Shown here: piece after piece, positions 30,634-42,367 of the stretch
Position numbering within the stretch: position 1 is the first letter of the stretch
Layout: every line of letters begins with the position of its first letter
Source of the DNA: Corinectria fuckeliana
Lineage: Eukaryota > Ascomycota > Sordariomycetes > Hypocreales > Nectriaceae
DNA length: 64,000 nucleotides
Direction of reading: 5' to 3'
Assembly (NCBI GenBank): GCA_019137255.1
Contig: WPDH01000006.1
Span: forward strand, 393,251 to 457,250
Position numbers and translations under genes: made by a program
The notes under the pieces: model-generated
Told to the model about the DNA's origin: nothing
The model's input: the letters and a program-made list of their open reading frames with translations, nothing else
The model's database searches: none

Positions 30634-32581
30634 TCAGCAGGCCCAGCAACAGCAACAACAAGCTCAACAGCAGCAGGCTCAACAGCATCATCAGCAGCAG
30701 GCTCAACAGCCTCCGCCTCAACAGCAGCCTCAGCAACATCCGCAACAACAGCTGCCGCTTCCACATCAGCAAAATGCAAACCTAGGACCGCATGCACCAC
30801 AGAAGCAGTTGCAACATGCTCCGCAAATGAACCAAGGACTGATGGTGCAACCTGGTCAACAGCCACAGATGCCACAACATACTCCCATGAAGCAAATGCA
30901 ACCAGGCCAGCCTCCCGTCAATGGCTTCTCGACACCTCAGCCTCATATGCCTCAGCAGGCGAACGCTGCTGTTCCCGGCCACAACCGGAATAGTTTATCT
31001 CAGGGAATAGATTCATCCGCCGTGAACGAATTCTCCGGGATGCCATCCCCTACTCCACGCCGGATCGGAAGCATGTCTCAACCTGATGGACGCCAACCTT
31101 CGGCTATACCAGGAGCCGCTTCCGAGCAGCGAATGCCACGCCTAGCCCCCCAGTCAGACCAGTACAGCCCCTGTTCTCGCGAGCTCTCGACATATGGAGG
31201 AGTCGATTTGAATGCATTAAGCAAGCTAGGCGCCGAGCTTGAACGATGGAAACCGGATATCCCACCTATTCAGGAGCTTGGCAACATCGACATTAGTGCC
31301 CTCATCAGAAGCCTGCAGTGTGGACTTCACGGCGAAGTGCGTCTTGCTCTTGATACTTTGGCCGCCCTCTCTTGCTCCCCGAGCCAGCATCATTTTCTTC
31401 AACTCAGATACTGTGATGATCTGGTGGATGCGTTGGTCGAATGCGCGGAAGAGCAGGTTGACATGCTGGCTGAGCACACTGTGGAGGTCTCTGATGACAT
31501 ACAGCTTGCTTCTTACGAGGACGTTGTCAGGGCTTGCCGTATCGAACGCTTTGCGGTCAAAGACATTCCGGTCTTCGGCACTACAGAATATGAGCTAGAT
31601 CGGGCTGTCGACAGGCTAGTGTGCATCACGACCATCCTACGCAATGTCTCCTTTCCCGGCGAGCAGAACGACAACCATAGTGTGCTCGCGGACGAGCTGG
31701 TAATCAAGTTTATCTGCGTGCTGATTCGATATCTCGGAACTCGAAACATGCTGCTGAGGTCGCAGAACAATACTCTGGATTTGATGAAGGATCTCGTTGT
31801 TCTCCTTTCCAATATTGCTGGTTCGGTGGAAATACCCGGCCGTGAACAGGCCCTCTGTCTTTTGCAATTTCTCTTGGCGTTTGCCCCGGCCCCCAACCCC
31901 ACGGTCTCCGAAGGCACACTCTTCTTTACATCCTATGAACCTAGCCTTCATGCATACTTGCCCCATGCTGTCGACGCCTTGGCCAAGCTCTTAGCTCGGG
32001 ATGAGCCAAATCGAAGTCATTACAAGACCGTGTTCGCACTGGATTCCAACAGCAGCCCTTCTTACGAGCTCCTCACAAGGGCATTCGCCCTGGCCATCTC
32101 GCCCCTGCCGGACAAGACCAAGGAGCGGAGCCGATCAGCTAACTTTCCCTCTCTTGTTGAAGTCCGAAAACCTTTCCTTATGCAGGGGCTGTTGTCTGCC
32201 GAGATCCTCGCTTCAATAGCACCCGGTCATGATGCTGGTATTGCGAAGGCTTGGCTGACATGTGGCAATGGTTTGGCCCACACTCTATACAAAATGATCC
32301 GGGAGCTCAGTCAGCTGTATGAGCAACCACAGGCTCATGGAGGACCACGCGCTCCACCTCGCAAAGACCCGGAGCTGGTGTACATTGTCATGGTTGCAGT
32401 TTCGCTGCTAAGGAGGCTGGCCGAAAAGTCGAGAGATCCCAACGATTTGACGTCAGCACTACCTGCAAATGCTGTCCCGGCACCCCATGCCCTACTCGAA
32501 TCATTATCAATGCCTGCGCCGGAGTGGGCCAAAGATGAGGTTCTACAACAACTCACAACCTACTTCAACCTGGGCAAATGA
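29135..32581 (+). CDS. SWI1: SWI/SNF chromatin remodelling subunit Swi1 (ARID domain)
   Basis: 1148 residues in one coding exon. The N-terminal ~360 residues are disordered and rich in Gln, Pro, Met and Asn. The ARID DNA-binding domain lies at ~366-455 (NPEQFMKNLTALMNAKGMP ... GGYKPVTTGNGWPHIAQMVG ... LYKFEEVWM). It is followed at once by a long Gln/His tract (~463-550) encoded mostly by CAG/CAA. After a second disordered stretch, the C-terminal ~450 residues form the helical Swi1/BAF250-type region (LDLMKDLVVLLSNIAGSVEI). Swi1 targets the SWI/SNF complex; budding-yeast Swi1 can form a prion through its Gln/Asn-rich region. The start ATG is 18 nt after a probable 5'-UTR splice acceptor. Convergent with IMG2. 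Confidence 0.92.
30524..30720 (+). repeat. CAG/CAA microsatellite encoding the Swi1 Gln/His tract
   Basis: Nearly pure CAG/CAA codons with scattered CAT, giving a Gln run broken by His and a few Ala. It begins right after the ARID domain. Trinucleotide repeats of this kind vary in length between strains. Confidence 0.9.
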
Positions 32582-32980
32582 TGTGCCTAATCTCTTGGTT
32601 GAAGCCCATTCTGGATTAATGTAGCAATAGCAGCTAGGAAGCCTGTATGTTAAGTGTGTGAAAAAAGGAAATGGTTGCATGGTCCTTTGAAGAAGCGTGC
32701 GCTTCACGTTTAGACTTGCATTCCGGAGTCGATGGTCTTGGAGCGGATAGGGGGTTAACAAAGCTGCTTGTGCGTTGGTGTATACATGATGTGGGATGTA
32801 GGACAACTAAGCCTCTATGAACGATACTATTTCTAGTGCGCCTTGAATTACATGTATTGTACATTTCTCGTAACCCGGATAGTTGGCGGGCCTTCAATAT
32901 GGTACATTGTCACAATTAAGAGCATGACCTTTTCACGTCGCTATGATTCCTCGTGCTCAATTGACACTCCTTCTCTTGAT
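32582..32980. other. Convergent 3' region between SWI1 and IMG2
   Basis: 399 bp, moderately AT-rich, holding the 3' UTRs of two convergent genes. No gene is recognised. Confidence 0.35.
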
Positions 32981-33558
32981 CTAAAACCCTTTCCCAAGCA
33001 TCCAATCTAAGGCCTTCTCGAAGTAGTTCCCCTACCGGGATTGTTAGTTGGCGAACAGACATGATGGATCGAGCTATCTCTTACCTTGATCTCTATCTGT
33101 TGCGTGGTAGGATTCAGCCGGATGTCCTTTCGTTGAAGATCTAAAGAGGTTGCCAGATCCTCTACTAGTTTCCCTCGGTCTCCGTCAACCTTCTTGATGA
33201 GGATAATGCAACGGTTGCCGCCGGACATGAACTTCCGATACACAGGGAGCTGAGCGTAAGGCGTGCGTCGGATGATGTACGGATACGCGGCGATGAGCTC
33301 CTCTTCAGTCTTGGTCGGCGGGGGCACAAAGGGGCGCTTAATGGGGCGCTTCTTCTCGTGGATCTTGTTCCTGACGTTCGGGTTGACGGGTTTCTCAGAC
33401 GGGTCTGGCTTGTATCCTGCGTGGGCCTTGAACGAGGTTGGCGCGGTCTGAACGGTGGAGAGGAAGGAGCAGCGCTGGGCGAATGATGCTTGGCAGATGG
33501 GCTTCTGGACGAGGGCCTGGCGTCCTGCTGAAAGGACTCGGGGGACAAGGAGGCGCAT
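32981..33558 (-). CDS. IMG2: Mitochondrial large-subunit ribosomal protein mL49 (Img2)
   Basis: Two exons: 33558-33085 and 33031-32981 (53-nt intron with GTAAGA donor, CTAAC branch and TAG acceptor), 174 residues. An arginine-rich N-terminus (MRLLVPRVLSAGRQ) suggests a mitochondrial targeting sequence. The core YPYIIRRTPYAQLPVYRKFMSGGNR and the C-terminal GNYFEKALDWMLGKGF are the Img2/mL49 signature. The protein is part of the mitoribosome large subunit and is needed for mtDNA integrity in yeast. The start is the ATG at 33558; the frame is open further upstream, but that sequence looks like leader. Divergent with eIF3e. Confidence 0.92.
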
Positions 33559-34048
33559 TGTGAGAATCGAGGGTCGAGGGTTGCGAAAGATGGTGTTGTA
33601 TGGTGGTCGTGGGGGGGATGTGGTGGTGTTGGCTAGATGGCTTCGAGAGAATGGGCCTCTAGAGAAAGCCGCAGAGCCAAGCGAAAGAAGAATTACGCAA
33701 TTGATGACTTTGGGGCCGCACTCAAACCCGTCGTACATTCATTCGCCTATCGCGCTCCAGAGCTCCAGAAGTTGAAGCTCTCTAGGAAAATCTCGGGATC
33801 ACATGACATTGACCTTTGGGCGGCCGGCAAATCCCCGGTCACAGGCCAAAACCCCACACCACTTGTGGATTGGCGAAATTCACCAAAAATCTGCCCCTCC
33901 ATCAATCACGGCTTCGCTTCGCCTTGCGTCTTTACCCTCGCGACGAGCCCTTTCTCTTGACGCCCCCTTTGACGACGACCTCTTGCTCGAAGTCTTCTCG
34001 TCGAACACGCCCCGAAACGACCCGAACCGAACCGAAATCTCGCCCACC
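33559..34048. promoter_or_regulatory. Divergent promoter region of IMG2 and eIF3e
   Basis: 490 bp between two translation-related genes. The eIF3e leader has the repeated motif CCGAA near 34012-34036 directly before its start. No other gene is seen. Confidence 0.4.
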
Positions 34049-35459
34049 ATGGATGAAGTTCTCACCGCCGTGTCGGCCAACGGCTCGTCCATCATGCCCA
34101 AGATGGCGCCGCACCTGAGCCGACACCTGCTCTTCCCGCTGATCCAATTCGAGGGCGAGAAGGCGGAGGAGAAGGGCGATGATGAGATGGCCAAGCAGAT
34201 CCTGTCTGGCAAGATCCAGCTGCTCGAGGACACCAACATGACCGACTACGTCGCCACTCTCTACTGTGACCTCCACGGTGTGGCCGACCCCCCCGCCGAG
34301 TACATCAAGAAGAGGCAGGAGGTGCTGCAGCAGCTGGAGAAGTACGAGCAGGCCACGGCCAAGATCGCCGATCTCTTGACCCAGGACGATGTCGTCAACG
34401 GGCTCCGAAGCGACAAGGTTGCCAACTTGGAGTTCCTCAAGAACCAGCACGGGGTAAGTGGACCGAGTCCCGCGCGCGCGCACGCCCACAATCCACACAA
34501 ATCGAGGGCCGGGCCGGATTACTGACGGGGGACAAAATACCTAGGTCACCATGGAGATGGTCAACGCCCTCTACGACTTCGGTCAGTTCCAGTTCCGATG
34601 CGGCCAGTACGAGCCCGCCGCCGATATGCTCTACCAGTTCCGAGTGTTGTCCACCGACAACGACAAGGTCTCGGGCGCTACCTGGGGCAAGCTCGCCTCC
34701 GAGGTCCTCCAGACCAACTGGGAGTCCGCCGTCGACGAGCTCAAGAACGTGAGGGAGGGCATCGACACCAAGCTGTTCAACAACCCCCGTGCTCAGCTCG
34801 ATCACCGAACCATGCTCGTGCACTGGGCCCTCTTCCCCCTCTTCAACTTCGAGGGTGCCCGAGAGCCCATCCTGGAGATGTTCTTCTCCGCCGCCTACAT
34901 CAACACCATCCAGACGTCTTGCCCCTGGATCCTGCGATATCTGATTGCCGCTGTTATCACCGGCCGCACCCGTGCTCGCAACAGCTCCCTCCAGCAGAAG
35001 CAGATGAAGGACATCATCCGATACGTCCGCCAGGAGGCCTACGAGTACACCGACCCCATCACCCAGTTCGTCAACGCCCTCTACATCGCTCACGATTTTG
35101 AGGCTGCCCGCGAGGCCCTCCACCTAGCCGAGCAGGTTTGCCGGAGCGATTTCTTCCTCGCCTCGTCGGCGGATGCCTTTGTCGAAGCTGCCCGACACCT
35201 CATCTGCGAGAGCTACTGCAAGATCTTCAGCCGCATGAACATCCGGGACCTGAGCGCCAAGCTTGGCCTGAACCCCGACGACGGTGAGAAATGGATCGTC
35301 AACCTGATCCGCGAGACCCGACTGGACGCCAAGATCGACAGCCAGGACGGCACCGTTGTGATGAACCACCCGCCCAACAACGTCTACCAGCAGGTGATTG
35401 AGAAGACCAAGGGCGGCTTCTTCAGGACACAGGTCCTGACCGCCGCCATTTCGAAATAA
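34049..35459 (+). CDS. Eukaryotic translation initiation factor 3 subunit e (Int6)
   Basis: Two exons: 34049-34453 and 34545-35459 (91-nt intron, GTAAGT donor, TACTGAC branch, CTAG acceptor), 439 residues, the usual length. The start lies in a good context (caccATGG). The N-terminus (HLSRHLLFPLIQFEGE) and the long helical-repeat region (EMVNALYDFGQFQFRCGQYEPAADMLYQFRVL) are characteristic, followed by a PCI domain over ~250-410 (ESYCKIFSRMNIRDLSAKLGL ... NPDDGEKWIVNLIRETRLDAKID). eIF3e belongs to the eIF3 octamer core that binds the 40S subunit and aids mRNA recruitment. Budding yeast lacks it; filamentous fungi keep it. Confidence 0.95.
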
Positions 35460-36072
35460 ACGGGCTCTTGATAGGCACACTGAGTGTTTTTATGACGACT
35501 CGACTGGGGCCACGCGGTCCATCCACAGGAGCCTTCGAGGAGCTCTCGGCCGGATGATCGACCCTCCGCTGCTCGGAGCAGCGTTCTTTTTCTTGCGATC
35601 TGGGGGGGACTGATGATGACGATGATGTCGCCGAACCGGAAGCAGAAGGGGGGAAAGGGAGCGGCGAAAGAAGCGTAGGTGGCTAAAGGGTCCAATAGCG
35701 GCGGATAGAAGGCCCTGTATATCTATCCTCAGTGATGCGGTTTGCATTGCACGGCGTTCTCGGAAAAGGGAAGAGGCAAAGGGGGAGGGGAGGGATAATG
35801 GAATTTACGTGATTGTTGAACTACATTACATGATCTATCCGCCTCAGTTCCCCGTTTCCATAGTGAGAAGTCCTCTAGGACCGACATGGCCAGCGCGTTG
35901 ATGATGAGGGAGCCGTGCTCTGATTAGCTTGTATATTCCGTTATGTCATAGCTCATGAACACATTTTTCTACTTTTGCCTTGTTTCCTTTTATTGCCCAC
36001 CGTTTTCAAGTATCGCCGTGGTCAAGACCATCATCGCCTCAACGCGAGCCTTCGCATGCTAGAGAGGAGCTC
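35460..36072. other. Convergent 3' region between eIF3e and APC1
   Basis: 613 bp holding two 3' UTRs. No gene or repeat is recognised. Confidence 0.35.
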
Positions 36073-39000
36073 CTATTGCTCACCCTCGCGGCCCGCCAGC
36101 CACACCTTGCCCTTGAGGTCCTCTATGGCGCTGTCCCGCATCCACCACATGTCCTCCTCCTTCTCGGCAGGGTCCTGCTCTTCGCCCTGCGTGTCGTCGA
36201 CGATGGTTTCCTGGCTTTCGTAGACGTTCGGCTGGACGAGGCGGTCGCGCACGGCGCCCCATTCGAAGAGCAGGCGGGCGCCCTCGAGGCGCTCACGGTC
36301 AGTGCCGTCGGCGACGCCCGTCTCCATCTCCAGCCGGGCGTCGATGGCGCTGCCCATTTGCTCCGAGTCGTCGCCCCGCTCGAGGATGACGGCCCTCTCG
36401 GCGTAGCTGATGCCGCGGAGGCTCTCGAGCCCAAAGACCCATTCGAGGGACTCCTTGCCCTTCTCGTCGTTGCCCAGGGCGCGGAGCGTGGATGCGAAGG
36501 CGCCTTCGCGGGGCGGGCGTCTCCGGAGGTAGAGGCTCTGCGTCTCCACGAAGGCGGCCCTGACCTTCTCGTTGGAGAAGTCCAGCTCCACGTCCCAGAA
36601 CTGGGGGCCGCAGGCCGTCGAGACGCTGGCGATCTGGTCGAGGGGCGGGAGGAGGCAAGGTGCGGTGCGGTTGAGAACGGGCTCGGTGGACGAGTTGCTC
36701 TGCATCTTGATCTGGATGGGCACGGAAACGGGCTGGCCCGTAAGGACGTCTTTGGTGACAAGACAGCGCTGCTCGGTGGCGAGGACCCAGAAGTGCCGGA
36801 GCGCCTGAAGATGAGCACGGTTGTCCATGACGTTCGTAGGGAAGATGGGATAGAACGACACCAACAGAGCGGCAATGGCCCTGTCGCTTGACCCAAACGT
36901 CGTGGTTCCGCATCCTAGGAAGAGAGCACCGACGGCCAGATGAGCCGCGAGGTGGGATCCGTATGGGGTGTCTGCATCGTCCCGGCCGTGCAGTGCGCGA
37001 AGCCGCCTGAGGACAGGAACATCTCCAGTGCCGGCCATCACGATAGAGGCGGACAAGGCTAGAACGTCCTGGCACATGCGAGCATTTGTCCGGGCTAGCT
37101 CTTCGTCATACGGCGCGGCGCCCTCTGGGTGCGTACTGGACGACGACGGAAGCTGGGTGATGCGCATGAACTGGTCGAGATAATGCAGCAACAAGTCTCG
37201 GACCTTTGGCGAAGCGCTGCCCGAGAACCGGAGCGCGATTGCGAAGCAGAGGCCAGCTAGGATGCTGAAGAAGGGCAGGTCAGTGGATCGCAGCTTCGTC
37301 GTGCCATTAAGCTTGTACCGTTGGCGGTGGGGGGCCGGCAGGCTTTTGTGAATCCAAGCAAAGGTTGGCTCAACCTTGGACCAGAGAATCAGGTTCTTGG
37401 CAACGGTGCGAAGCAAGAGAATGTCAGGGCGGACGTAGTCGAACTGCAGGACTGAGTCAGGGACATCGATTTTGCGAGCCACGATCTGATCCTCAGACTT
37501 CATGTAAATGAGAGCAATGGCCATGACCGCACCAGCAGCAGCACGGTCCAACACGTGGACGATCTCGACATTTTTCGTCGCCGTTGCATGGGCAATCAAC
37601 TTCTCCGTAAGCCTCATATCGTGCAGGCCCTTTAAATCATTGCCCTTGCCTAGGTTGATGAACCCAAGCGCGAAGCCGGCGGCTAGACGGTAGCACTCGC
37701 TTCTCAGGGGCTCTTCCTCGTCTTCTTCGTCGACGTGCTCAATCTCAGAGAGCATGATTTCGCTCATGCGGCGGTGCTGGCTATTGGCGTACAGCAGTCC
37801 AATGCCCATTATGCCCGAGGTCTGCGTTAGCGGAGATAGATTCAGCTCTGCTGCCCCCCTTGGCAACATCCGTGTTGCGTGAACCGACAGGAGACGCGTG
37901 ATGAGAGAGTCCATAGTGCCCATGTATGAGGCAGCCAGGCCCAGAAGAAGACCAATTGAGGTCATCGTGTGCTTTGGCGTGAGGTACTTGAACGCCACCC
38001 ATTTCGCGACGTCTTTTAGGTGGCCATTCAGTCCAAGAGCGAGAAGGAAGCCTGCGTGTCGATTGTTGAGCTCCTGTCCTGGCTTATTGTACAGGATCCA
38101 AGACGTGTCGATGCCTTTGGCCTGGGGAGAGATTGCCAATCCTGCAGCGACCCCCTGGTGGAAGAACCCCCAGCAGACCTTCTCTTCCGTGAAGAGGGAC
38201 TTGTCCACTCCCACGGTCACATTCGTTGGTTTGACGATACAGTTGAGGTTGAACCCGGCAATGTGGAGTTTCTGCGTGATCAGAGGGTGGCGCAGGCTGT
38301 AGTACAGCATCGCCCGCCCTGCTGGGATGGCTAGGGTCCCTGTGGCGATTCTAGAAACAAGCTCCTTCTGCTTTTCTAGATATTCGCTTTCGGCCCAGCC
38401 TGGGTTATGGTGGAGGCGGACCAATCTTGCTTTATGGGTGGAAAGCAAGTCCTGTGCCTCGTTTAAGCGACGGTCCTCCTTGAACAGTGTGCGGATAACA
38501 GCCTGTCGTTCAGTTCCCTCACCCTCGTCGTAGCCAACGCTGTTCGTTTCTTCAACGCTTTGGCAGAGCAACTTGAAGTCCCAAGTTGCGGTATGCGTTG
38601 GAGTCTAATCCCACGGTTAGATAAATTCGCCAATAATACAAGAGGTCTTACTAGAATCTTCGAGGACATGGGCTTCGGGGACTTCCCAGGATCAAGGATG
38701 AGGTTGATGTCGCTGCGATTAACCAGCTCAAGAAGCTCTCTAGACCAAGATGATGGGGGATGCGGCTGGCATAAAGAGATGGCATCCTGCAGGGGTACAA
38801 GCACAGCTTCCGGCAGTGTGTCGAGCATATAGGTCGTTATGCCGGAGTCACGCATTGCCTCAACCATTTGGGGCGCCGTTGTGCTTGGTTTGATGAATCT
38901 AAAGAATTGCTTGAACACGAGAGTCCGAGGCAGTATTGGCTCCCATCGCTTGTCTTGCGACTTTTCTGTTTCAGTCAATCGAGTGCTGGCATAATAGATG

Positions 39001-42000
39001 TCGGCCGGTGTAAGATGGTGCGCTTTCCGGTCACCGACTAGACGAGCCTGAATCCAATGAATGACATCAGGCCGTACGGGTGGCTCAGGTACTGCCGGCT
39101 TCAGGCTGAGGTCTGGTAAGCTGTTAGCTTCACTCTGCAACTAAGATAAACCAAAATAATAGGACATACCGAAATCATGGCGTTGGTCAATATCTTCTTG
39201 AAACCCTAATTCATAGATCGAGGAAAAGCCTTGCCACCGTAGCCACCTGGCGACTTGACACAAAAGAACCCTCAGGTCGGCTCGGCCGGGTGAGGTAAAT
39301 TCGGGTGTCATGATGTCTAGCTTCTCCTCTTCTAGCAGCAGATGTAGACCCATGAAGACATCCACGGCAACCTTTCGCCGGCTTTCAGAACTCTTGTTCA
39401 AAGCTGTTGGCATATAACCCGAACCCCCGAACGCTGTCTCACCAAGAGGAGACACTAAGTACTCCTTGGCGAATGCAATATGCCGTGAGATGAACTTTGG
39501 CGAGAAACTTAGGTCTCCTTGTGGCGACATGGTATCCTCCGTATCCTCATCTAGAGCCCACTCCCATGCTCTGTTCATCATCCATACTGGACAACCTAGA
39601 GAATTTGACGTCTCTCCGACCTCTAGCGCTTTCCAATCCTCCGAGTCTCGAATAGAGCCAAAGGAGCCAGATGCGGGTCGCCTCTTACGCGCAGGGAGGC
39701 GCGTCGTTGGGAGGGGGGTTGCATTTGTGCGACCAAGGTTGAGAAAGAAAGCAAGAAGCAGTACTGTGACAGCAGACCACTCCGCGTCGGCGACGGATCC
39801 ATCCTGGGCTGTCATCCATTGCATACAATGAAGCCATCCCGCGGAAATCCGCTCACCTAATGAGTGCGGAAGAATGCTTCGACAAATGTTCAGGACCTTA
39901 CAAACTTGGGGAGTTCTTGGTTGAAGTTGTATTGACAACTGATGAAGTCGGCCATCAGTATCGACGATGTCGATTATGCCCCTCTGCCTCGGATGGCGAA
40001 CGCCCACTATGCTTCCATTGCTGAGGTCAATAATCTCTGACCTGCGCTGTTTGACGTCGCGGTCGATTGCTCTTCCATGGAACTGCAAGTTCCTCGTGTT
40101 GTCAACGAGAAGAAGGGAGAGGGAGATTTTAGTGAGCTCGCTCCATGGTGCTTGGGTGCTCAGCTCATGTCGCCCATCCATCGACTCGGAAAGAATGAGG
40201 ATCGCGGATTGGTCTCCATCAATCAGCTTACAAGAATCAACCACGTTCTGAGCACGTCGCAAGTCTACCACTGAAACAGATACAATAGGGTCCTCTGCTT
40301 CCTTTCTCGCAGCCTTGGCAGCTAGGTCGAATTTGTGCTGGATACTCAAGCCCAAGGTGATCAACTGGAGCCGTTTTTCGGTCGCGTCCTGAATGCCGAT
40401 TAAAATCTGGCTACGATTGTATTCGTCAACTGCAAAGGGAGGTGCTGTGAGAACGAAGACTCTGGACTGGTTGCGTGCGGGCTGGTCGGGAGTGGAATAT
40501 CGGACGTTCGTGTTATCTAAAGGCACACTGGTGAGTCTCGTAAAGACGATCTCATGCTGCAGCCCGTCAAACTCGTGATCGTCAAGTCCCATGTTGTGGA
40601 ATCCCTCGTCGAGCCCAATATCAAGAGGTGCCTCCAACAGACTGCTCAAACTAGGATGAATCTGGTGGTTATAGTTTGCACTGAGCCTGGCATGGTGGCT
40701 TCCTTGCGAATCAATTCTCTTGGATCCTGCATGACCGGAAAGCAAAGGCTGGTCCGCAAAGACGGATCTTTCGTGAGACGCAGACAGGTCTGCCCTTGCC
40801 AGCATGGAGCTCACACGCCGAGAACTCCTCCGGGCTGGACCATTGCCCTCTTTATCTTGTCGCTCTAATGACGAGACTAGATCTAGAGGCTTTTCGAATT
40901 TCTCGCTCTTTCTCTGTCGCTTGCCAGGAAGCGGCGCTCCGAAGCTCTCTCTGAGATTAGGCTGAACTGGAGTGGATGGGCCACTGACAAAACCTGGCTG
41001 CATCGAACTACGACGCCGCGCAGCCTTCGCTTTGGAGTTCTTTTGCCGACCAACAAAAGGATCCTCGTGCTTCAGATACGTCAGTCGCCAGACGCTGTAT
41101 GAGTTCGTTTCGCGATTGATGGTTATTCCGATTATGAAAGGCTGGTGCAGGTCTTGGCCTGAAGCGCCAGGGATCCTGATTTCTTCGATATGTAGCATCT
41201 GCTCGGCAGGATCAAGAAATGGAGGCTTCTTGGAAGCGTTTCTTCTCAGGCCGTTTGTTTTCTGTGGTTCCTGGTCGGTTACCACCAAGCCAAGTTCTCG
41301 CAACGGGTCGGTGAGCGAGATGAGCCTGGGCCATCGCGTATCGGGTTGCACCAGCGGTGCCTCCCATAGGTTATCCAGCGTTGAACTCAATCTGAGGGGG
41401 AGAGACTTGGGTTTGTTTAGGCCCTCGACAGAGAAGACGGTCTGTTGCGAGCTGTTGAAGGCCGTCAGCTGCGACGAGACGAAGGAGTTTGGTGGCACTC
41501 GAGGGAACTTGAAAGATATTGGCGCAGTAATTTCGGGTTTCTGCTTCCGTTGGATTATAACCCCAACTGGGCCTGCGAACGCCGATTCGACTTCAAACGG
41601 CATGTGGACGATGTGGCTTGTCCCGGCGAGGAAGTATATGTGCGCCTGGGTCTTGAGGAAGACAACCAGGGCTTTCGAAAGGGCTGGCTGCGTGCTGGAC
41701 TGTTTGTTCGCATCGCGATTCTCAGATTTGTCGTCTTCGGAAGCTGGGAAGTATGCCAGGAGGGCCTGGGTAATGGGCTCCTTCTCGAGATCGAACTTGA
41801 ACGTCTTCCGGAAGATGCTTCCTCGACACCAGATGACACAGCGCTCGGTTGTAAGGATCTCATCCTCAACGCTGCCCTCCTCAGTTTCATCAGTGACGAT
41901 GTCCCATTTGTAAGCGGCCGGTGGCGGGTTTGCGAGGAGCAGCTGTTCTTCGACGGCATGTTGAAGCCCTGCTGGCTGATGCAGCCCCAGGGACTTCACC

Positions 42001-42008
42001 GACGCCAT
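36073..42008 (-). CDS. APC1: Anaphase-promoting complex subunit 1 (BimE)
   Basis: Three exons: 42008-39170, 39112-38652 and 38604-36073, with introns of 57 and 47 nt, giving ~1943 residues with phases closing. The start MASVKSLGLHQPAGL matches the BimE N-terminus, so I reject the longer open frame reaching 42257. The N-terminal half is the WD40-like region (TTERCVIWCRGSIFRKTF). Exon 3 opens with WDFKLLCQSVEE and VGYDEGEGTERQAVIRTLFK, both strongly conserved, followed by PC (proteasome/cyclosome) repeats at ~1320-1420 (GLLLGLAASYMGT, GIMGIGLLYANS, RLAAGFALGFINLG). Apc1 is the scaffold of the ubiquitin ligase that drives mitotic exit. Divergent with VPS41, convergent with eIF3e. Confidence 0.94.
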
Positions 42009-42367
42009 GTTCCGGTAGGCGCCATAAGCCGCTCGTAACTTAATAACAGGTCGTGTGTAGGTTTCGCTGGGGGCCGGTCTGTTTTTTTTTGAGTAGAGGG
42101 TCGTGAGCGTCGGGTTCCAAAAGGGAGGAAAGTAGAGCTGTTGTTGAGGCGCGTGTGGACGCGGTTCTGTTAGGTTCATACGGCGAAATGCAGTGTGGCA
42201 TGGTGGGGCGTGAGCTAGGCTCGTGACGTAGCTGCAGGTACCTCCGCCGCGCCGCACTTGGAGCTGTCATAGCTCGACGCGGGTACCTACAACAGCTTCC
42301 AACTCTCGAAATCGTTCCATTCCCCGGCCTTGAGCACCCCCAGAATGACCTCAATGCTGCTGTTACA
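42009..42367. promoter_or_regulatory. Divergent promoter region of APC1 and VPS41
   Basis: 359 bp between divergent starts. The APC1-frame extension through it is likely chance. No other feature is seen. Confidence 0.35.

Noticed and set aside
42009..42257. N-terminal extension of APC1
   Set aside because: The family N-terminus begins at MASVKSLGL (42008). The extra codons lie in the divergent promoter and look non-conserved.
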